A DNA stretch of 64,000 bases from Methylobacterium sp. DB0501 (GCF_011043735.1 NZ_JAAKGV010000001.1:310001-374000), one strand, 5' to 3'. Positions 34,096-42,841 are shown, counted from the stretch's first letter. The notes: a model not told the origin generated them from the letters alone. Made by a program: numbers and translations.

Positions 34096-34706
34096 GGCTT
34101 CACCTCCGGAGCGGGATCGCCGCCGGCGATCAGCCGGCTCACCGCCGCGCGCTCGCCCGGCTCGATCATGGCGAGCAGGAACCGGCTCGCCGGGTCGCGC
34201 AGCGAGGGGCCGGCTTCCGCGAGCGCCCGGCGGACCCGCTCGCCCTGGACGCCAGCGAGGCGCTGGGCGAGTTCCCGCCCCTGCGGCGTGCAGGTGAGGA
34301 GGCGGTGGCGCCGGTCGCTCGTGCCGGTGCGCTGCGCGATGTAGCCCTGCTCGATCAATTCCTTCAGCACCCGGTTCAGGCTCTGCTTGGTGATCCGCAG
34401 GATATCCAGGAGTTCGGCGATGGTGAGGCCGGGATGCCGGTCGACGAAGTGCAGCACCCGGTGGTGGGCGCGGCCGAAGCCGTACTCGGCCAGGATGCGG
34501 TCCGGATCGGCGACGAAGTCCCGGTAGGCGAAGAACAGGAGCTCGATCAGGTCGTAATGCGGCGCCTCGGCCGGCTCCCCGGGATTCGCAGGGCCTTGAT
34601 CCGTCGGCAGGCGGGCGTAACCTGCCTCCCGCAGTTCCTCCTCCCGCACATCCTCGTTGGCGGCGTCCGGGATGGGGGCCGGACGGGTCCGGGCGGCCTG
34701 GGTCAC
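34092..34706 (-). CDS. MarR family transcriptional regulator (PetP-like)
   Basis: About 204 residues with a disordered N-terminus and a MarR winged-helix domain: GRAHHRVLHFVDRHPGLTIAELLDILRITKQSLNRVLKELIEQGYI-type core and the wing RRHRLLTCTPQGREL. GTG 34706 is preferred because GAGGTG lies 6 nt upstream. ATG 34769 would add 21 residues but has no ribosome site and would lie two bases from the operator. It heads the operon with the response regulator and kinase, and divergent palindromes suggest autoregulation together with control of the aminotransferase gene. Confidence 0.85.
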   Translation of the reverse strand: MTQAARTRPAPIPDAANEDVREEELREAGYARLPTDQGPANPGEPAEAPHYDLIELLFFAYRDFVADPDRILAEYGFGRAHHRVLHFVDRHPGLTIAELLDILRITKQSLNRVLKELIEQGYIAQRTGTSDRRHRLLTCTPQGRELAQRLAGVQGERVRRALAEAGPSLRDPASRFLLAMIEPGERAAVSRLIAGGDPAPEVKP

Positions 34707-34770
34707 GGGTCGCACCTCTTCGCGGGGATCAGGTCGACGAGAGTCACGACCTTCGGGGACCCTCGTCATT

Positions 34771-34791
34771 TATGTCAGTCTTGTTGACATA
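34771..34791. promoter_or_regulatory. palindromic operator A
   Basis: A 21-bp interrupted palindrome, TATGTCA - GTCTTGT - TGACATA. It overlaps the TTGACA -35 box of the rightward promoter and lies near the expected -10 of the leftward one. It is a probable binding site for the adjacent MarR protein. Confidence 0.65.
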
Positions 34792-34812
34792 TCTCAGCCT
34801 CGTTGATAGGCG
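34784..34812 (+). promoter_or_regulatory. promoter for branched-chain aminotransferase
   Basis: A perfect -35 TTGACA (34784-34789), then a 17-bp spacer and TAGGCG, or GATAGG within the same stretch, as a weaker -10. On the opposite strand TTGACG (34816-34811), a 17-bp spacer and GATATG form the matching leftward promoter for the MarR operon. The -10 assignments are approximate. Confidence 0.5.
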
Positions 34813-34817
34813 TCAAC
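34802..34817. promoter_or_regulatory. palindromic operator B
   Basis: GTTGA-TAGGCG-TCAAC. It overlaps the -35 of the leftward (marR) promoter and the -10 region of the rightward one, mirroring operator A. Together they could allow coordinate control of both transcripts. Confidence 0.5.
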
Positions 34818-34916
34818 CCCGCCGGCGAAACGAACGAACGCCCCGCGTCTCGTTCAAGCACGAACGTTGCGCGAGAACCAGCCAGGCGGAAACGAACGCA
34901 TACGAGGATCATCGTC

Positions 34917-35804
34917 ATGTCCGTCATTCCCTTCGACCAGCGTGAAGGCCACATCTGGTTCGACGGCAGCATGGTGCCGTGGGCGGACGCGAAGATTCAC
35001 GTACTCAGCCACGGCCTGCATTACGGCTCCAGCGTGTTCGAGGGCGAGCGCGCCTATGGCGGCCAGATCTTCAAGTGCACCGAGCATTCGCAGCGCCTGC
35101 GCCGCTCGGCCGAGCTCCTCGACTTCGAGGTCCCGTACTCGGTGGCCGAGATCGACGCCGCCAAGAAGCTGGTGCTGAAGGAGAGCGGCCTGCAGGACGC
35201 CTATCTGCGCCCGGTCGCCTGGCGCGGCTCGGAGATGATGGGCGTCTCGGCGCAACACAACACCATCCACCTCGCCATCGCGGCGTGGGAGTGGCCGAGC
35301 TACTTCGACCCGGCGACCAAGATGAAGGGCATCCGGATGGACCTGGCGGATTACCGCCGGCCCGATCCGCGCACCGCGCCGTCGGCCTCCAAGGCGGCGG
35401 GCCTCTACATGATCTGCACGATCTCCAAGCACCGGGCCGAGAACAAGGGCTATGCCGACGCCCTGATGCTCGACTGGGAGGACAACGTCGCCGAGTGCAC
35501 CGGCGCCAACGTGTTCTTCATCCAGAACGGGGTGATCCACACCCCGCTGGCCGACCGCTTCCTCAACGGCATCACCCGCCAGACCGTGATCGATCTGGCG
35601 CGGCGGCGCGGCTACGAGGTGGTCGAGCGGCGCATCCGCCCCGAGGAGATGGCGGGCTTCAGCGAGTGCTTCATCACCGGCTCGGCCGCCGAGGTCACCC
35701 CGGTCTCGGAGATCGCCCAGTACCGCTTCACCCCGGCCGCGATGACCAAGACCCTGATGGACGACTACACCGCCGAGGTGCAGCCGCGGGCCAAGGCTGC
35801 CTGA
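34917..35804 (+). CDS. ilvE: branched-chain amino acid aminotransferase
   Basis: A 295-residue fold-type IV PLP enzyme that transaminates leucine, isoleucine and valine with 2-oxoglutarate. Family landmarks are HGLHYGSSVFEGERAYGG, YLRPVAWRG, the PLP lysine K159 in SASKAAGLY, ALMLDWEDNVAECTGANVFF and TRQTVIDLARRRGYEVVERR-type text. D-amino-acid aminotransferase or aminodeoxychorismate lyase are relatives, but length and motifs favour BCAT. AGGA lies 8-9 nt before the ATG. A leader of about 100 nt separates it from the regulated promoter. Confidence 0.93.
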   Translation: MSVIPFDQREGHIWFDGSMVPWADAKIHVLSHGLHYGSSVFEGERAYGGQIFKCTEHSQRLRRSAELLDFEVPYSVAEIDAAKKLVLKESGLQDAYLRPVAWRGSEMMGVSAQHNTIHLAIAAWEWPSYFDPATKMKGIRMDLADYRRPDPRTAPSASKAAGLYMICTISKHRAENKGYADALMLDWEDNVAECTGANVFFIQNGVIHTPLADRFLNGITRQTVIDLARRRGYEVVERRIRPEEMAGFSECFITGSAAEVTPVSEIAQYRFTPAAMTKTLMDDYTAEVQPRAKAA

Positions 35805-35856
35805 AGAGAGGCTGCCCGGGCCAGGGCGTCCCGAACCGCGCGACGACCGCGTGAAC

Positions 35857-35892
35857 CGAAGGCCCCGGGCGGCAGACCGCCCGGGGCCTTCG
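35857..35892 (+). terminator. terminator after ilvE
   Basis: A perfect 16-bp stem, CGAAGGCCCCGGGCGG with CCGCCCGGGGCCTTCG, and a CAGA loop, 53 bp after the aminotransferase stop. The stem is strong, but only two T residues occur at its 3' side. Confidence 0.7.
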
Positions 35893-35947
35893 CGCGTCCG
35901 GATCGGTGGTTTTTCGGGGACAAGCCGCCCCTGCGGCGCTCGGGCCG

Positions 35948-35973
35948 GGAACGCGGGCCGGGGCTTCCCCGTT
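35948..35973 (+). promoter_or_regulatory. EcfG-type stress promoter for DUF3072 gene
   Basis: GGAAC (35948-35952), a 17-bp spacer, then CGTT (35970-35973), 37 bp before the DUF3072 ATG. This matches the alphaproteobacterial general stress sigma factor consensus. Confidence 0.65.
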
Positions 35974-36010
35974 GTCTGTCTGGAACATTCAGAGAACACG
36001 GGAAGCCCTC

Positions 36011-36265
36011 ATGACCGCCAAGACTGCTGCCAAGAACGCTGCCGAGACCGAGAATCCGAAGCAGGACCCGAAGGACACCTCGAACCGCATCAAGGACCCG
36101 AAGGACTGGACCACCGGTTCCGAGCCGATGACCGGGGCACAGGCTTCCTACCTCAAGACCCTGGCCGAGCAGGCCAAGGACGACGAGGCGTTCGACCCCG
36201 ACCTCGACAAGGCGGAAGCCTCGCAGCGCATCGACGCCCTGCGCCAGGAAACCGGCAAGGCCTGA
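36011..36265 (+). CDS. DUF3072 small stress-associated protein
   Basis: An 84-residue, highly charged protein. The DUF3072 core is PMTGAQASYLKTLAEQAKDDEAFDPDLDKAEASQRIDALRQ-like, giving two amphipathic helices; the N-terminal 40 residues are lysine-rich and probably disordered. There is no signal or membrane segment. An EcfG-type promoter stands directly upstream, which agrees with a role in general stress. The molecular function is unknown. Confidence 0.85.
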   Translation: MTAKTAAKNAAETENPKQDPKDTSNRIKDPKDWTTGSEPMTGAQASYLKTLAEQAKDDEAFDPDLDKAEASQRIDALRQETGKA

Positions 36266-36434
36266 GCGCGCACCCCCGACGATCCCGCAGGACGGCCGTG
36301 CCGCGGTCCTGCGGGCAAACCTCGCCGGACGATAACCTGCCTTGAGGATCGCACAGGTCGTTTCCACCGTCGCATTAACGCCTGATGAGGAGGTGTGACC
36401 TTACTGTCCGGGACGGCAAATCGAGGGACTGGGC

Positions 36435-36629
36435 GTGGCGGGCAGATCGCGGAGAAGGGATGCGCTCCGGCGCTTCCGACGTGACCGGTCCGGTACGACG
36501 GCGATCGAGTACGCATTGATCGCCGGCCTGATCTTCCTGTCGATGACGGTCGCGCTCTCGACCTACGGCGATGCGGCCGGCAGCCTGTACAGCAACATGA
36601 GCAACCGGTTTCTCGCCGCGCTCAGGTAA
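36435..36629 (+). CDS. Flp/Fap type IVb pilin-like protein
   Basis: A 64-residue protein with a basic N-terminus, the prepilin motif RDRSGTTAIEYALIAGLIFLSMTVAL (glycine cleavage site, then the conserved E at +5 in the IEYALIAGL helix) and a short polar tail. It looks like a Flp prepilin of Tad pili. No cpa/tad assembly genes lie nearby, so it is an orphan that may use a system elsewhere. The start is GTG; no strong ribosome site was seen. Confidence 0.85.
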   Translation: MAGRSRRRDALRRFRRDRSGTTAIEYALIAGLIFLSMTVALSTYGDAAGSLYSNMSNRFLAALR

Positions 36630-36641
36630 CCGGTCCGCCCG

Positions 36642-37514
36642 CTACTCCGCCGCCATCCCGAGATTGTCGAGGCACTGCCGGATCTGCCCGGCCAGGATGT
36701 CGGCGAGCGGGTTGGGCTCGCCGGTGCGGTGACGCATCAGCCCGATGCGGCAGGCCGGCAGGCCCGCGAAGCCGTCCTGCGGCCCGAGCACCCGCATGCC
36801 CGGGCGGACGGCGCTCTCGGGCAGGACCGAGACCGCCAGCCCCGCCAGCACCGCCGCCCCGACCGCGGTGGAATTCCAGCTCACGAACAGGATCCGGCTC
36901 TGGCGCCCGCCGCGCTCCAGGACCTCGATCGCGGCCCGGCGCCAGTTGCAATCCGGGCGGCCGAGGGCGAGGGGCACCGGCTGCTCGGTATGGACCGCGT
37001 GGCGGCTCGAAGTGACCCAGAGCAGCGCCTCGGTGCGGATCGTCTCGACGTTGCGCCGCCCCTTCGCCTCCGTGACGATGGCGAGGTCGATGTCGCCGTC
37101 GGCGATCCGGTCGGCCAGCATGTCGGTCGGCTCGCACACCACCGTGACCTCGGCCCGGGGATGGGTGCGGGCGAAGCGCCCGAGGATCTCCGGCAGGTAG
37201 CGGTCGGCGTAGTCGTCCGGCAGGCCGAGGCGCACCCGCCCGGCGAGGTCGCCCTCGTCGAAGGTCGCCAGGCACTCCGTCTGGAGCCGCACGATGCGCC
37301 TCGCATAATCCAGCAGGCGCTCGCCGTCGTCGGTCAGCCGCACGCCGCGCCCGGCCTTGGCGAAGATCTCGCGCCCGATCCGCTCCTCGAGCCGCTTCAT
37401 CTGCATCGAGACGGCGGATTGCGTCTTGTGCACGGCCTCCGCCGCGCGGGTGAACGAGCCGCTCTCGGCGATCGCCACCAGGGTCCGGAGCTGGTCGATG
37501 TCGAGGGGATGCAC
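36642..37514 (-). CDS. LysR family transcriptional regulator
   Basis: A 290-residue LysR regulator. The N-terminal helix-turn-helix is typical (LVAIAESGSFTRAAEAVHKTQSAVSMQMKRLEE-like, residues 11-43) and the substrate-binding domain follows (LGLPDDYADRYLPEILGRF, SSRHAV, GLAVSVLPESAV). The GTG start has GGAG seven bases upstream. It diverges from a DUF1127 gene, a common pairing in Rhizobiales, and an ATCA-N7-TGAT box lies between them. The effector is unknown. Confidence 0.9.
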   Translation of the reverse strand: MHPLDIDQLRTLVAIAESGSFTRAAEAVHKTQSAVSMQMKRLEERIGREIFAKAGRGVRLTDDGERLLDYARRIVRLQTECLATFDEGDLAGRVRLGLPDDYADRYLPEILGRFARTHPRAEVTVVCEPTDMLADRIADGDIDLAIVTEAKGRRNVETIRTEALLWVTSSRHAVHTEQPVPLALGRPDCNWRRAAIEVLERGGRQSRILFVSWNSTAVGAAVLAGLAVSVLPESAVRPGMRVLGPQDGFAGLPACRIGLMRHRTGEPNPLADILAGQIRQCLDNLGMAAE

Positions 37515-37528
37515 CGGCGCGCTCCATC

Positions 37529-37543
37529 ATCAATCTGCGTGAT
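37529..37543. promoter_or_regulatory. LysR-type T-N11-A box
   Basis: ATCA-ATCTGCG-TGAT, a 15-bp palindrome fitting the LysR consensus, 14 bp upstream of the LysR start and in the shared divergent region. A candidate rightward -10 (CTATAA, 37588-37593) lies farther on. Confidence 0.5.
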
Positions 37544-37660
37544 GTGACACATCTCAATCATTCGCTCAACGCATCGGCGCAGCGGGGCTATAAGGGGGCA
37601 GCGGAAGAGCGATGGCCGGCGCATGACGAGGTTCGCCGACAGCTCCCGCCGGAGACCACG

Positions 37661-37987
37661 ATGACGATCAGCTTCGCCCCCCTCTTCGGTGTTCTCGCGC
37701 TGGCGCCCGGCTACGGCCGCAAGGCCGCGCAGATCGTGGCCCGGATCGTCACCCTGTGGATCAACCGCCGCGCCGCCTACCGCCTCGCCGAACTCGACGA
37801 CCGCGGGCTGAAAGACATCGGCCTCACCCGCAGCGACGTGGAAGGCGTGCTCGATCTTCCGTTCCGGCATGACCCGACCATTCCCCTGGTGCATCGACGT
37901 CGCGCACGGCGCCAGCCCGCGCCGCCGGCCGTGACCGTGCGCCTCGCCGCCCGGGACGGGCGGGCGGTGGAGGGGCGGGGAGTGTGA
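37661..37987 (+). CDS. DUF1127 domain-containing protein
   Basis: A 108-residue protein. The DUF1127 core RRAAYRLAELDDRGLKDIGLTRSDVEGVL (about 35-63) is arginine-rich, preceded by a hydrophobic stretch and followed by a basic, low-complexity tail. Proteins with this domain are small, often stress- or nutrient-regulated, and some bind RNA; the role here is unknown. GGAG lies six bases before the ATG. Expression may be controlled by the divergent LysR protein. Confidence 0.85.
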   Translation: MTISFAPLFGVLALAPGYGRKAAQIVARIVTLWINRRAAYRLAELDDRGLKDIGLTRSDVEGVLDLPFRHDPTIPLVHRRRARRQPAPPAVTVRLAARDGRAVEGRGV

Positions 37988-38029
37988 TGCGACTTCCGCT
38001 TGATCCGTCCGAGCAACGGTAGAGCGCTT

Positions 38030-38053
38030 CCCCTCTCCCGCGTGGGAGAGGGG
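38030..38053. terminator. 10-bp hairpin after DUF1127 gene
   Basis: CCCCTCTCCC-GCGT-GGGAGAGGGG with no T-run. It belongs to the same sequence family as the hairpins at 44.1 and 58.5 kb. A second inverted repeat, GTCGAGCCG-GA-CGGCTCGAC, follows at about 38112-38131 near the end of the convergent P450 gene. No gene is seen in 37988-38209. Confidence 0.5.
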
Positions 38054-38209
38054 CCCGGGGATCGACGATCCCGCATGAGGGCGGCTCGGCTTCAGGATTA
38101 CGTCGCCGACGGTCGAGCCGGACGGCTCGACGGTTCCGGATCATTGCGGACACCGCGCCACTCCGGGCGATCGTCGATCGCCCGGCCCGACCGAACAGGA
38201 TGCAGGTTC

Positions 38210-39445
38210 CTACGCCGCGGCCCACGACACCGGCAGCTCCTCGACACGGCGGATCGCGGCCGAGCCGCGCACGGTCAGCGGCCGGTCGGGGCGCAGGTCC
38301 GGGAGCCGGCGCGTGAGCGCCCGCAGCCCTTCCTCCAGCTCGATGCGGGCGAGCGCCTCGCCGAGGCAGCGATGCACGCCGCCGCCGAACGCCATGTGCC
38401 AGCGCGGATGGTCGGTCCGGCGGATGTCGAAGACGTCCGGATCCGCGTAGAGGGCCGGGTCGCGCATCGCCGACAGCGTCGAGATCGACAACAGCGCGCC
38501 CGCCGGCAGCACGGCGCCCTCCAGGGGGATGTCGGCGAGGGCGAAGCGCGGGAACGACCCGACCGCCGGCTCGAAGCGCAGCGCCTCCGCCACCGCCCCC
38601 GGGATCAGCGCCTCGTCGCGGCAGACCGCCTCCCATTGCGCCCGGTGCGCGAGCAGCAGGCCGGCCTGGATCGCCAGCGCCGCGCGCGTGGTGTCGCTGC
38701 CCGCCAGGATCAGGGAGACGATCTGCATGCGCGTCTCCGCGGCCGCGTCCGGGTCGTCCTCGTCGATCGAGGGCAGCAGGGCGGAGATCAGGTCCTCCCG
38801 CGGGGCGCGGCGGCGCTCCGCTACGAGGTCCTCGACGTAAGCGATGAGCCGGCGCGCCGCCGCATCGCTCTCGGGCAAATCCTCGGGTGTCCAGGCCGAG
38901 GTGAGGGCGCGGGACACCGCGTAGACCCATCGGGTGAAGTCCGGCACGTCGCTCTCGGGGAGCCCCAGGATCGTCGCGATCGCCCGGGCGGGGAGCGGGG
39001 CGGCGTAGTCGGCGAGCAGGTTCATCCGCCCGTGCGGGAGATGCTCGGCCACCAGCGCCTCGGCGAGGTCGCGGATGCGCGGGCGCAGGGCCGCCACGAC
39101 CTGGAACGCGAAGGCCCGGGCGATCGGGGTGCGCCGGCGCCGGTGAACCTCGCCGTTGGAGAGAAGCACCGTCTGCCGGAAGAACTCGAACAGCGGCCCC
39201 GCCGTGATGCCGCGCAGCCGCGCGAACTCCGTCTCCACCTGCCGCGTGCGCGGATCGGTGACGAGGGCCTGGACGTCGCGGGCCCGCAGCACCATGACGG
39301 CGCCGTCGTCGGTCCGGATGCAGGGCACGCTCGCGCGGTGATGCGCGAGCACGGCGTGCGGATCGGCCTCCAGGACGGCGCGGGGGACGAGAACGAGGTC
39401 CGTCGGCATCGCCTCGGAGGTGACGGCGTGCGGGGATCTGGCCAT
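38210..39445 (-). CDS. cytochrome P450
   Basis: A 411-residue soluble P450. The I-helix oxygen-activation motif is LAGSDTTR, the ExxR pair lies in EALRFEPAVGSFPRFA, and the heme-thiolate loop FGGGVHRCLGE gives C360. Class I bacterial P450s need a ferredoxin and reductase; none is adjacent. The substrate cannot be told from sequence. ATG 39445 has AGGAGGG at good spacing. No partner gene lies in the 161-bp gap upstream. Confidence 0.93.
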   Translation of the reverse strand: MARSPHAVTSEAMPTDLVLVPRAVLEADPHAVLAHHRASVPCIRTDDGAVMVLRARDVQALVTDPRTRQVETEFARLRGITAGPLFEFFRQTVLLSNGEVHRRRRTPIARAFAFQVVAALRPRIRDLAEALVAEHLPHGRMNLLADYAAPLPARAIATILGLPESDVPDFTRWVYAVSRALTSAWTPEDLPESDAAARRLIAYVEDLVAERRRAPREDLISALLPSIDEDDPDAAAETRMQIVSLILAGSDTTRAALAIQAGLLLAHRAQWEAVCRDEALIPGAVAEALRFEPAVGSFPRFALADIPLEGAVLPAGALLSISTLSAMRDPALYADPDVFDIRRTDHPRWHMAFGGGVHRCLGEALARIELEEGLRALTRRLPDLRPDRPLTVRGSAAIRRVEELPVSWAAA

Positions 39446-39606
39446 GGTCGCCCTCCTGGAATCGCTCCGGCCGGCATCGTGCACCGGACCGAATCGGACG
39501 CCAGTGTGCGCGCCCGCCTGACATGCCGTCGTCAACGAAATGAGGCGGGTGGGCCGGGCGGCGATCCGCCGGCCGTGTGCCGTTCGCAGATCGGCCGGAC
39601 GAAGCT

Positions 39607-40989
39607 CTAGACCCCGGTCGCCTCCCGCCGCTCCAGCACTCCCACCACCCGGAACGCCAGCGCCAGCCCCACCACGCCGAACAGGGCAGACCCGATCCCC
39701 ATCCCGGCCATCGCCCCTTCCGGCCCGCCGAGATGCGCTCCCAGCAACGCCGTCGGCATCGTGCCCAGCGTCGCCCGGCCCCAGTTGAGGGCGCTCGCCG
39801 CGAGCGGGAAGCCGAGGTTGTTGAACGAGGCGTTGCCGAGGAAGAGCAGGCCGTTGAAGAACCAGATCGCCCCGCCGGCGAGGCAGAAGAAGCCGAGGAG
39901 GTCGGCGCCGGCGCCCGTGAGGCCGAACAGGGCGGTGAGGGGCGCGCGGCCGAGGAACAGGGCGAGCCAGACCGCCGCCACGTAGAGGCCGGTGACCAGG
40001 GCGGCGTCGCGTAAACTCGCGCGCATCCGGTCGAAGCGGCCGGCGCCCCAGTTCTGTCCGAGGATCGGCCCGACCGCGCCGGAGAGCGCGAACAGGCCGC
40101 CGAAGGCCACCGGCACCATCCGGTCGACCACGGCGTTGCCGGCGACCGTCGCGGTGCCGAACCCCGCCATGACGTGGGCCAGGAACGCGCTCGCCACCGG
40201 GGGCGCCAGGTTGGTGAGCACGGTGGGCAGCGCGACGTGCAGGATCGGGCCGGCATCCGCGACGACCGCCCGGAAGCTCGGCCGCGCCACCATCCGGTGG
40301 ACGCCCACCGCGCCGGCATAGCCGACCCACGCGAAGGCGAAGCGGGCGATCACGATGGTGATCGCCGCCCCCTCGACGCCGAGATTCAGGCCGAAGATCA
40401 GCAGCGGGTCGAGCACCACCGTGACCGCGGCCCCGGCGAGCGTCACGTTCATGCCCCGGCGCGCATCGCCGACCGCGCGCAGCACGCCCGAATAGCCCAT
40501 GCCGAGCGCCATCAGCAGGCTCGAGGGCAGGGCGATCCAGAGGAAGGTCCGGGCCGCCGGCACGGTCTCCGGCCCGGCGCCGATCAGGGTCAGGAACGGC
40601 GTCAGCAGCGGCAGCATGAGCGCCGTCACGACGCCGGAGGCGACCAGGGCCAGCACCAGGGACGAGGCGGCCAGCCGCCGCGCCTCCCCGACGTCGCCGC
40701 GCCCGAGCGCCCGCGAGACCAGGGCGCCGACGGCGATCATCATCCCGATATTGATCGAGACCGCGAAGATCTGGACGATGGTGGCGAAGCCCACCGCCGC
40801 CGTCAGGACCGGGTCGCCGAGCCGCGCGATGTAGAGCAGCGACAGGAGGTCGACGACGAAGATCGCCATCAGGCCGACCGAGCCCGTCGCCCCCATCACC
40901 ACGACGTGGCGGAAGGTCGAGCCGGTGACGAAGCGGGCGGGCGGGAGGGCGGTGCCGGGGCCGGCTTCCGGCGGGCGCACCTCACCCAT
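39607..40989 (-). CDS. MATE family efflux transporter
   Basis: A 460-residue, 12-helix transporter with the internal twofold pattern of MATE proteins (GDPVLTAAVGFATIVQIFAVSINIGMMIAVG-like in the first half, GFGTATVAGNAVVDRMVPVAFGGLFALSGAVGPILGQNWGAGR-like in the second). It exports cationic drugs or metabolites using a Na+ or H+ gradient. Its start overlaps the end of the Kef-type antiporter gene by 8 bp, so the two are cotranscribed. No regulator is linked. Confidence 0.92.
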   Translation of the reverse strand: MGEVRPPEAGPGTALPPARFVTGSTFRHVVVMGATGSVGLMAIFVVDLLSLLYIARLGDPVLTAAVGFATIVQIFAVSINIGMMIAVGALVSRALGRGDVGEARRLAASSLVLALVASGVVTALMLPLLTPFLTLIGAGPETVPAARTFLWIALPSSLLMALGMGYSGVLRAVGDARRGMNVTLAGAAVTVVLDPLLIFGLNLGVEGAAITIVIARFAFAWVGYAGAVGVHRMVARPSFRAVVADAGPILHVALPTVLTNLAPPVASAFLAHVMAGFGTATVAGNAVVDRMVPVAFGGLFALSGAVGPILGQNWGAGRFDRMRASLRDAALVTGLYVAAVWLALFLGRAPLTALFGLTGAGADLLGFFCLAGGAIWFFNGLLFLGNASFNNLGFPLAASALNWGRATLGTMPTALLGAHLGGPEGAMAGMGIGSALFGVVGLALAFRVVGVLERREATGV

Positions 40990-42841
40990 CGACGCCGGCC
41001 CGCTCGCGGGCGATGATGTCCTCGGTCTCCGGGTTGAGGCCGTGCGAGGCGTGGAGCGGCGCGGTCAGGGGCTCGGGCTTGATCCGCACCAGGCTGCGCA
41101 GGGGATCGCCCCGGTCGAGGGGCTCGCCGGCCTGCTGCAGCACCAGCCGGGCGAGGTCGCGCTTGCGCACGTCGTCGACGGTGCGGGCCGCCTCCTCGGG
41201 GGAGAGGCCCAGCGCCTCCAGGGTGGCGCGGCCGAAGGCCAGGGCCGATTCGAAGGTCTCGCGGATCTGGTAGTCGACGTCGCGGCCCATCGCCTCGATC
41301 GCCTGGACCCGGTCGAACACCCGCACGTAGGTGCGGGCGGCCGGGAACTCGGCGTGGACGAGGTCGACGATCTTGAGCGTCGCCTCCGGGTCGTCGATGC
41401 AGATGCACACCACCTCGGCCTTGCCGGCGCCCGACGAGCGCAGCACGTCGAGGCGGGTGCCGTCGCCGTAATAGACCCGGAAGCCGAAGCGGGCGGCGCT
41501 GCGGATCTGCTCGACGTCCTTGTCGATCACCGTGACGCTCAGCCCTTGAGCCAGCAGCACCTGGTTGAGGATGTGGCCGAAGCGCCCGAATCCGATCACC
41601 AGCACCCGCGCCTCGGCGCCCTCGATCGCCTCCGGCTCGGGTTCGAGCGGGGCGGTGGTGCGCCGCGCCAGCACCCCGTCGAGCACCTTGGCGCCGATCG
41701 GCCCGATCAGCATCGTGATGGCGGCGAGCGCGATGGCGAGCCGGCCGGACGGGCCGTCGACGAGGCCGAGTTCCTGGCCGACCGGCAGGAGCACGAAGGC
41801 GAACTCGCCCGCCGGTGCCAGCACGGCGGCGCCGCGCAGGGCATCGAGCCAGGGCGAGCCGAACAGCCGGAAGAGCCCGGCCACCAGCGCGACCTTGATC
41901 AGGATCGCCCCCACCGTCGCGGCGGTCAGGCCGAGCCAGTTCTGCGCCACGAGGCCGAGGTCGATCGACATGCCGACGCTCATGAAGAACAGGCCGAGCA
42001 GCATGCCGCGGAACGGCTCGATATCGGCCTCGAGCTGGTGGCGGAAATTCGATTCGGCGAGCAGCAGCCCGGCGAGGAACGCCCCCATCGCCATCGACAG
42101 CCCGACCTCCTCCATGAGGAGGGCGGTGCCGAGCACGACGAGGAGGGCTGCCGCGGTCATTACCTCGCGGGCGCCGCTGGCGGCGAGCAGCCGGAAGAAC
42201 GGGTTGAGGCCGTAGCGCCCGACCAGCACCACCCCAATCACCGCCGCGACCGCCGTGCCGGCCGATTGCAGGGCGGTGCCGAGCCAGGCCTCGCCTCCCG
42301 CCCCGGTGCCGGTCTGGGCGATCAGCGGCAGCAGCGCCAGGATGCCGACGATCGACAGGTCCTGGAACAGGAGCACCGCGAAGGCGCGCTGGCCGTACGG
42401 CGCCGCGAGGTCGCGCCTTTCTTCGAGGAGTTGCAGGGCGACGGCCGTCGCCGAGAGGGCGAGCGCGATGCCGATCACCGTGGCGGCCCCGCCCGAGAGG
42501 CCGGTGAGGAAGCCGAGGCCTCCGAGCGCCAGGGCGCAGAGCCCGAGCTGCAGCGTGCCGAGCCCCAGGATGTCGCGCCGCAGCGAGATCAGCCGCGAGA
42601 TCTCCAGCTCCAGCCCCACGATGAACAGGAGCAGCACCACCCCGAGTTCCGAGACGCTGCGGGCGGTCTCCGGCTCGGTGATGAGCGACAGGCCGGAGGG
42701 GCCGATGACGACGCCGGCCACGAGGTAGCCCAGCACCGCGCTCTGCCCGAGCAGGCGGAAGATCGGCACGCCGATCACCGCGGCGGACAGGAAGGTCAGG
42801 ACCGGCGGCAGGAAGCTGGCGTGGTCGGCGGCGGTCGCCAT
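40982..42841 (-). CDS. CPA2-family K+/H+ antiporter with RCK domain (KefB/KefC-like)
   Basis: A 619-residue protein with 12-13 transmembrane helices of the Na+/H+ exchanger fold (LGYLVAGVVIGPSGL, ELGVVLLLFIVGLELE, FFMSVGMSIDLGL), then a cytoplasmic RCK_N (TrkA-N) domain starting RVLVIGFGRFGHILNQVLL. KefB/C proteins protect cells from electrophiles by K+ efflux and are gated by glutathione adducts; RCK domains bind nucleotides. The C-terminal tail after the RCK domain is shorter than a second RCK_C. No KefF/KefG partner is adjacent. Confidence 0.92.
   Translation of the reverse strand: MATAADHASFLPPVLTFLSAAVIGVPIFRLLGQSAVLGYLVAGVVIGPSGLSLITEPETARSVSELGVVLLLFIVGLELEISRLISLRRDILGLGTLQLGLCALALGGLGFLTGLSGGAATVIGIALALSATAVALQLLEERRDLAAPYGQRAFAVLLFQDLSIVGILALLPLIAQTGTGAGGEAWLGTALQSAGTAVAAVIGVVLVGRYGLNPFFRLLAASGAREVMTAAALLVVLGTALLMEEVGLSMAMGAFLAGLLLAESNFRHQLEADIEPFRGMLLGLFFMSVGMSIDLGLVAQNWLGLTAATVGAILIKVALVAGLFRLFGSPWLDALRGAAVLAPAGEFAFVLLPVGQELGLVDGPSGRLAIALAAITMLIGPIGAKVLDGVLARRTTAPLEPEPEAIEGAEARVLVIGFGRFGHILNQVLLAQGLSVTVIDKDVEQIRSAARFGFRVYYGDGTRLDVLRSSGAGKAEVVCICIDDPEATLKIVDLVHAEFPAARTYVRVFDRVQAIEAMGRDVDYQIRETFESALAFGRATLEALGLSPEEAARTVDDVRKRDLARLVLQQAGEPLDRGDPLRSLVRIKPEPLTAPLHASHGLNPETEDIIARERAGVDG

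Noticed and set aside
35805..36010. Small RNA between ilvE and the DUF3072 gene
   Set aside because: The only structure is the terminator and the stress promoter; nothing further supports an RNA gene.
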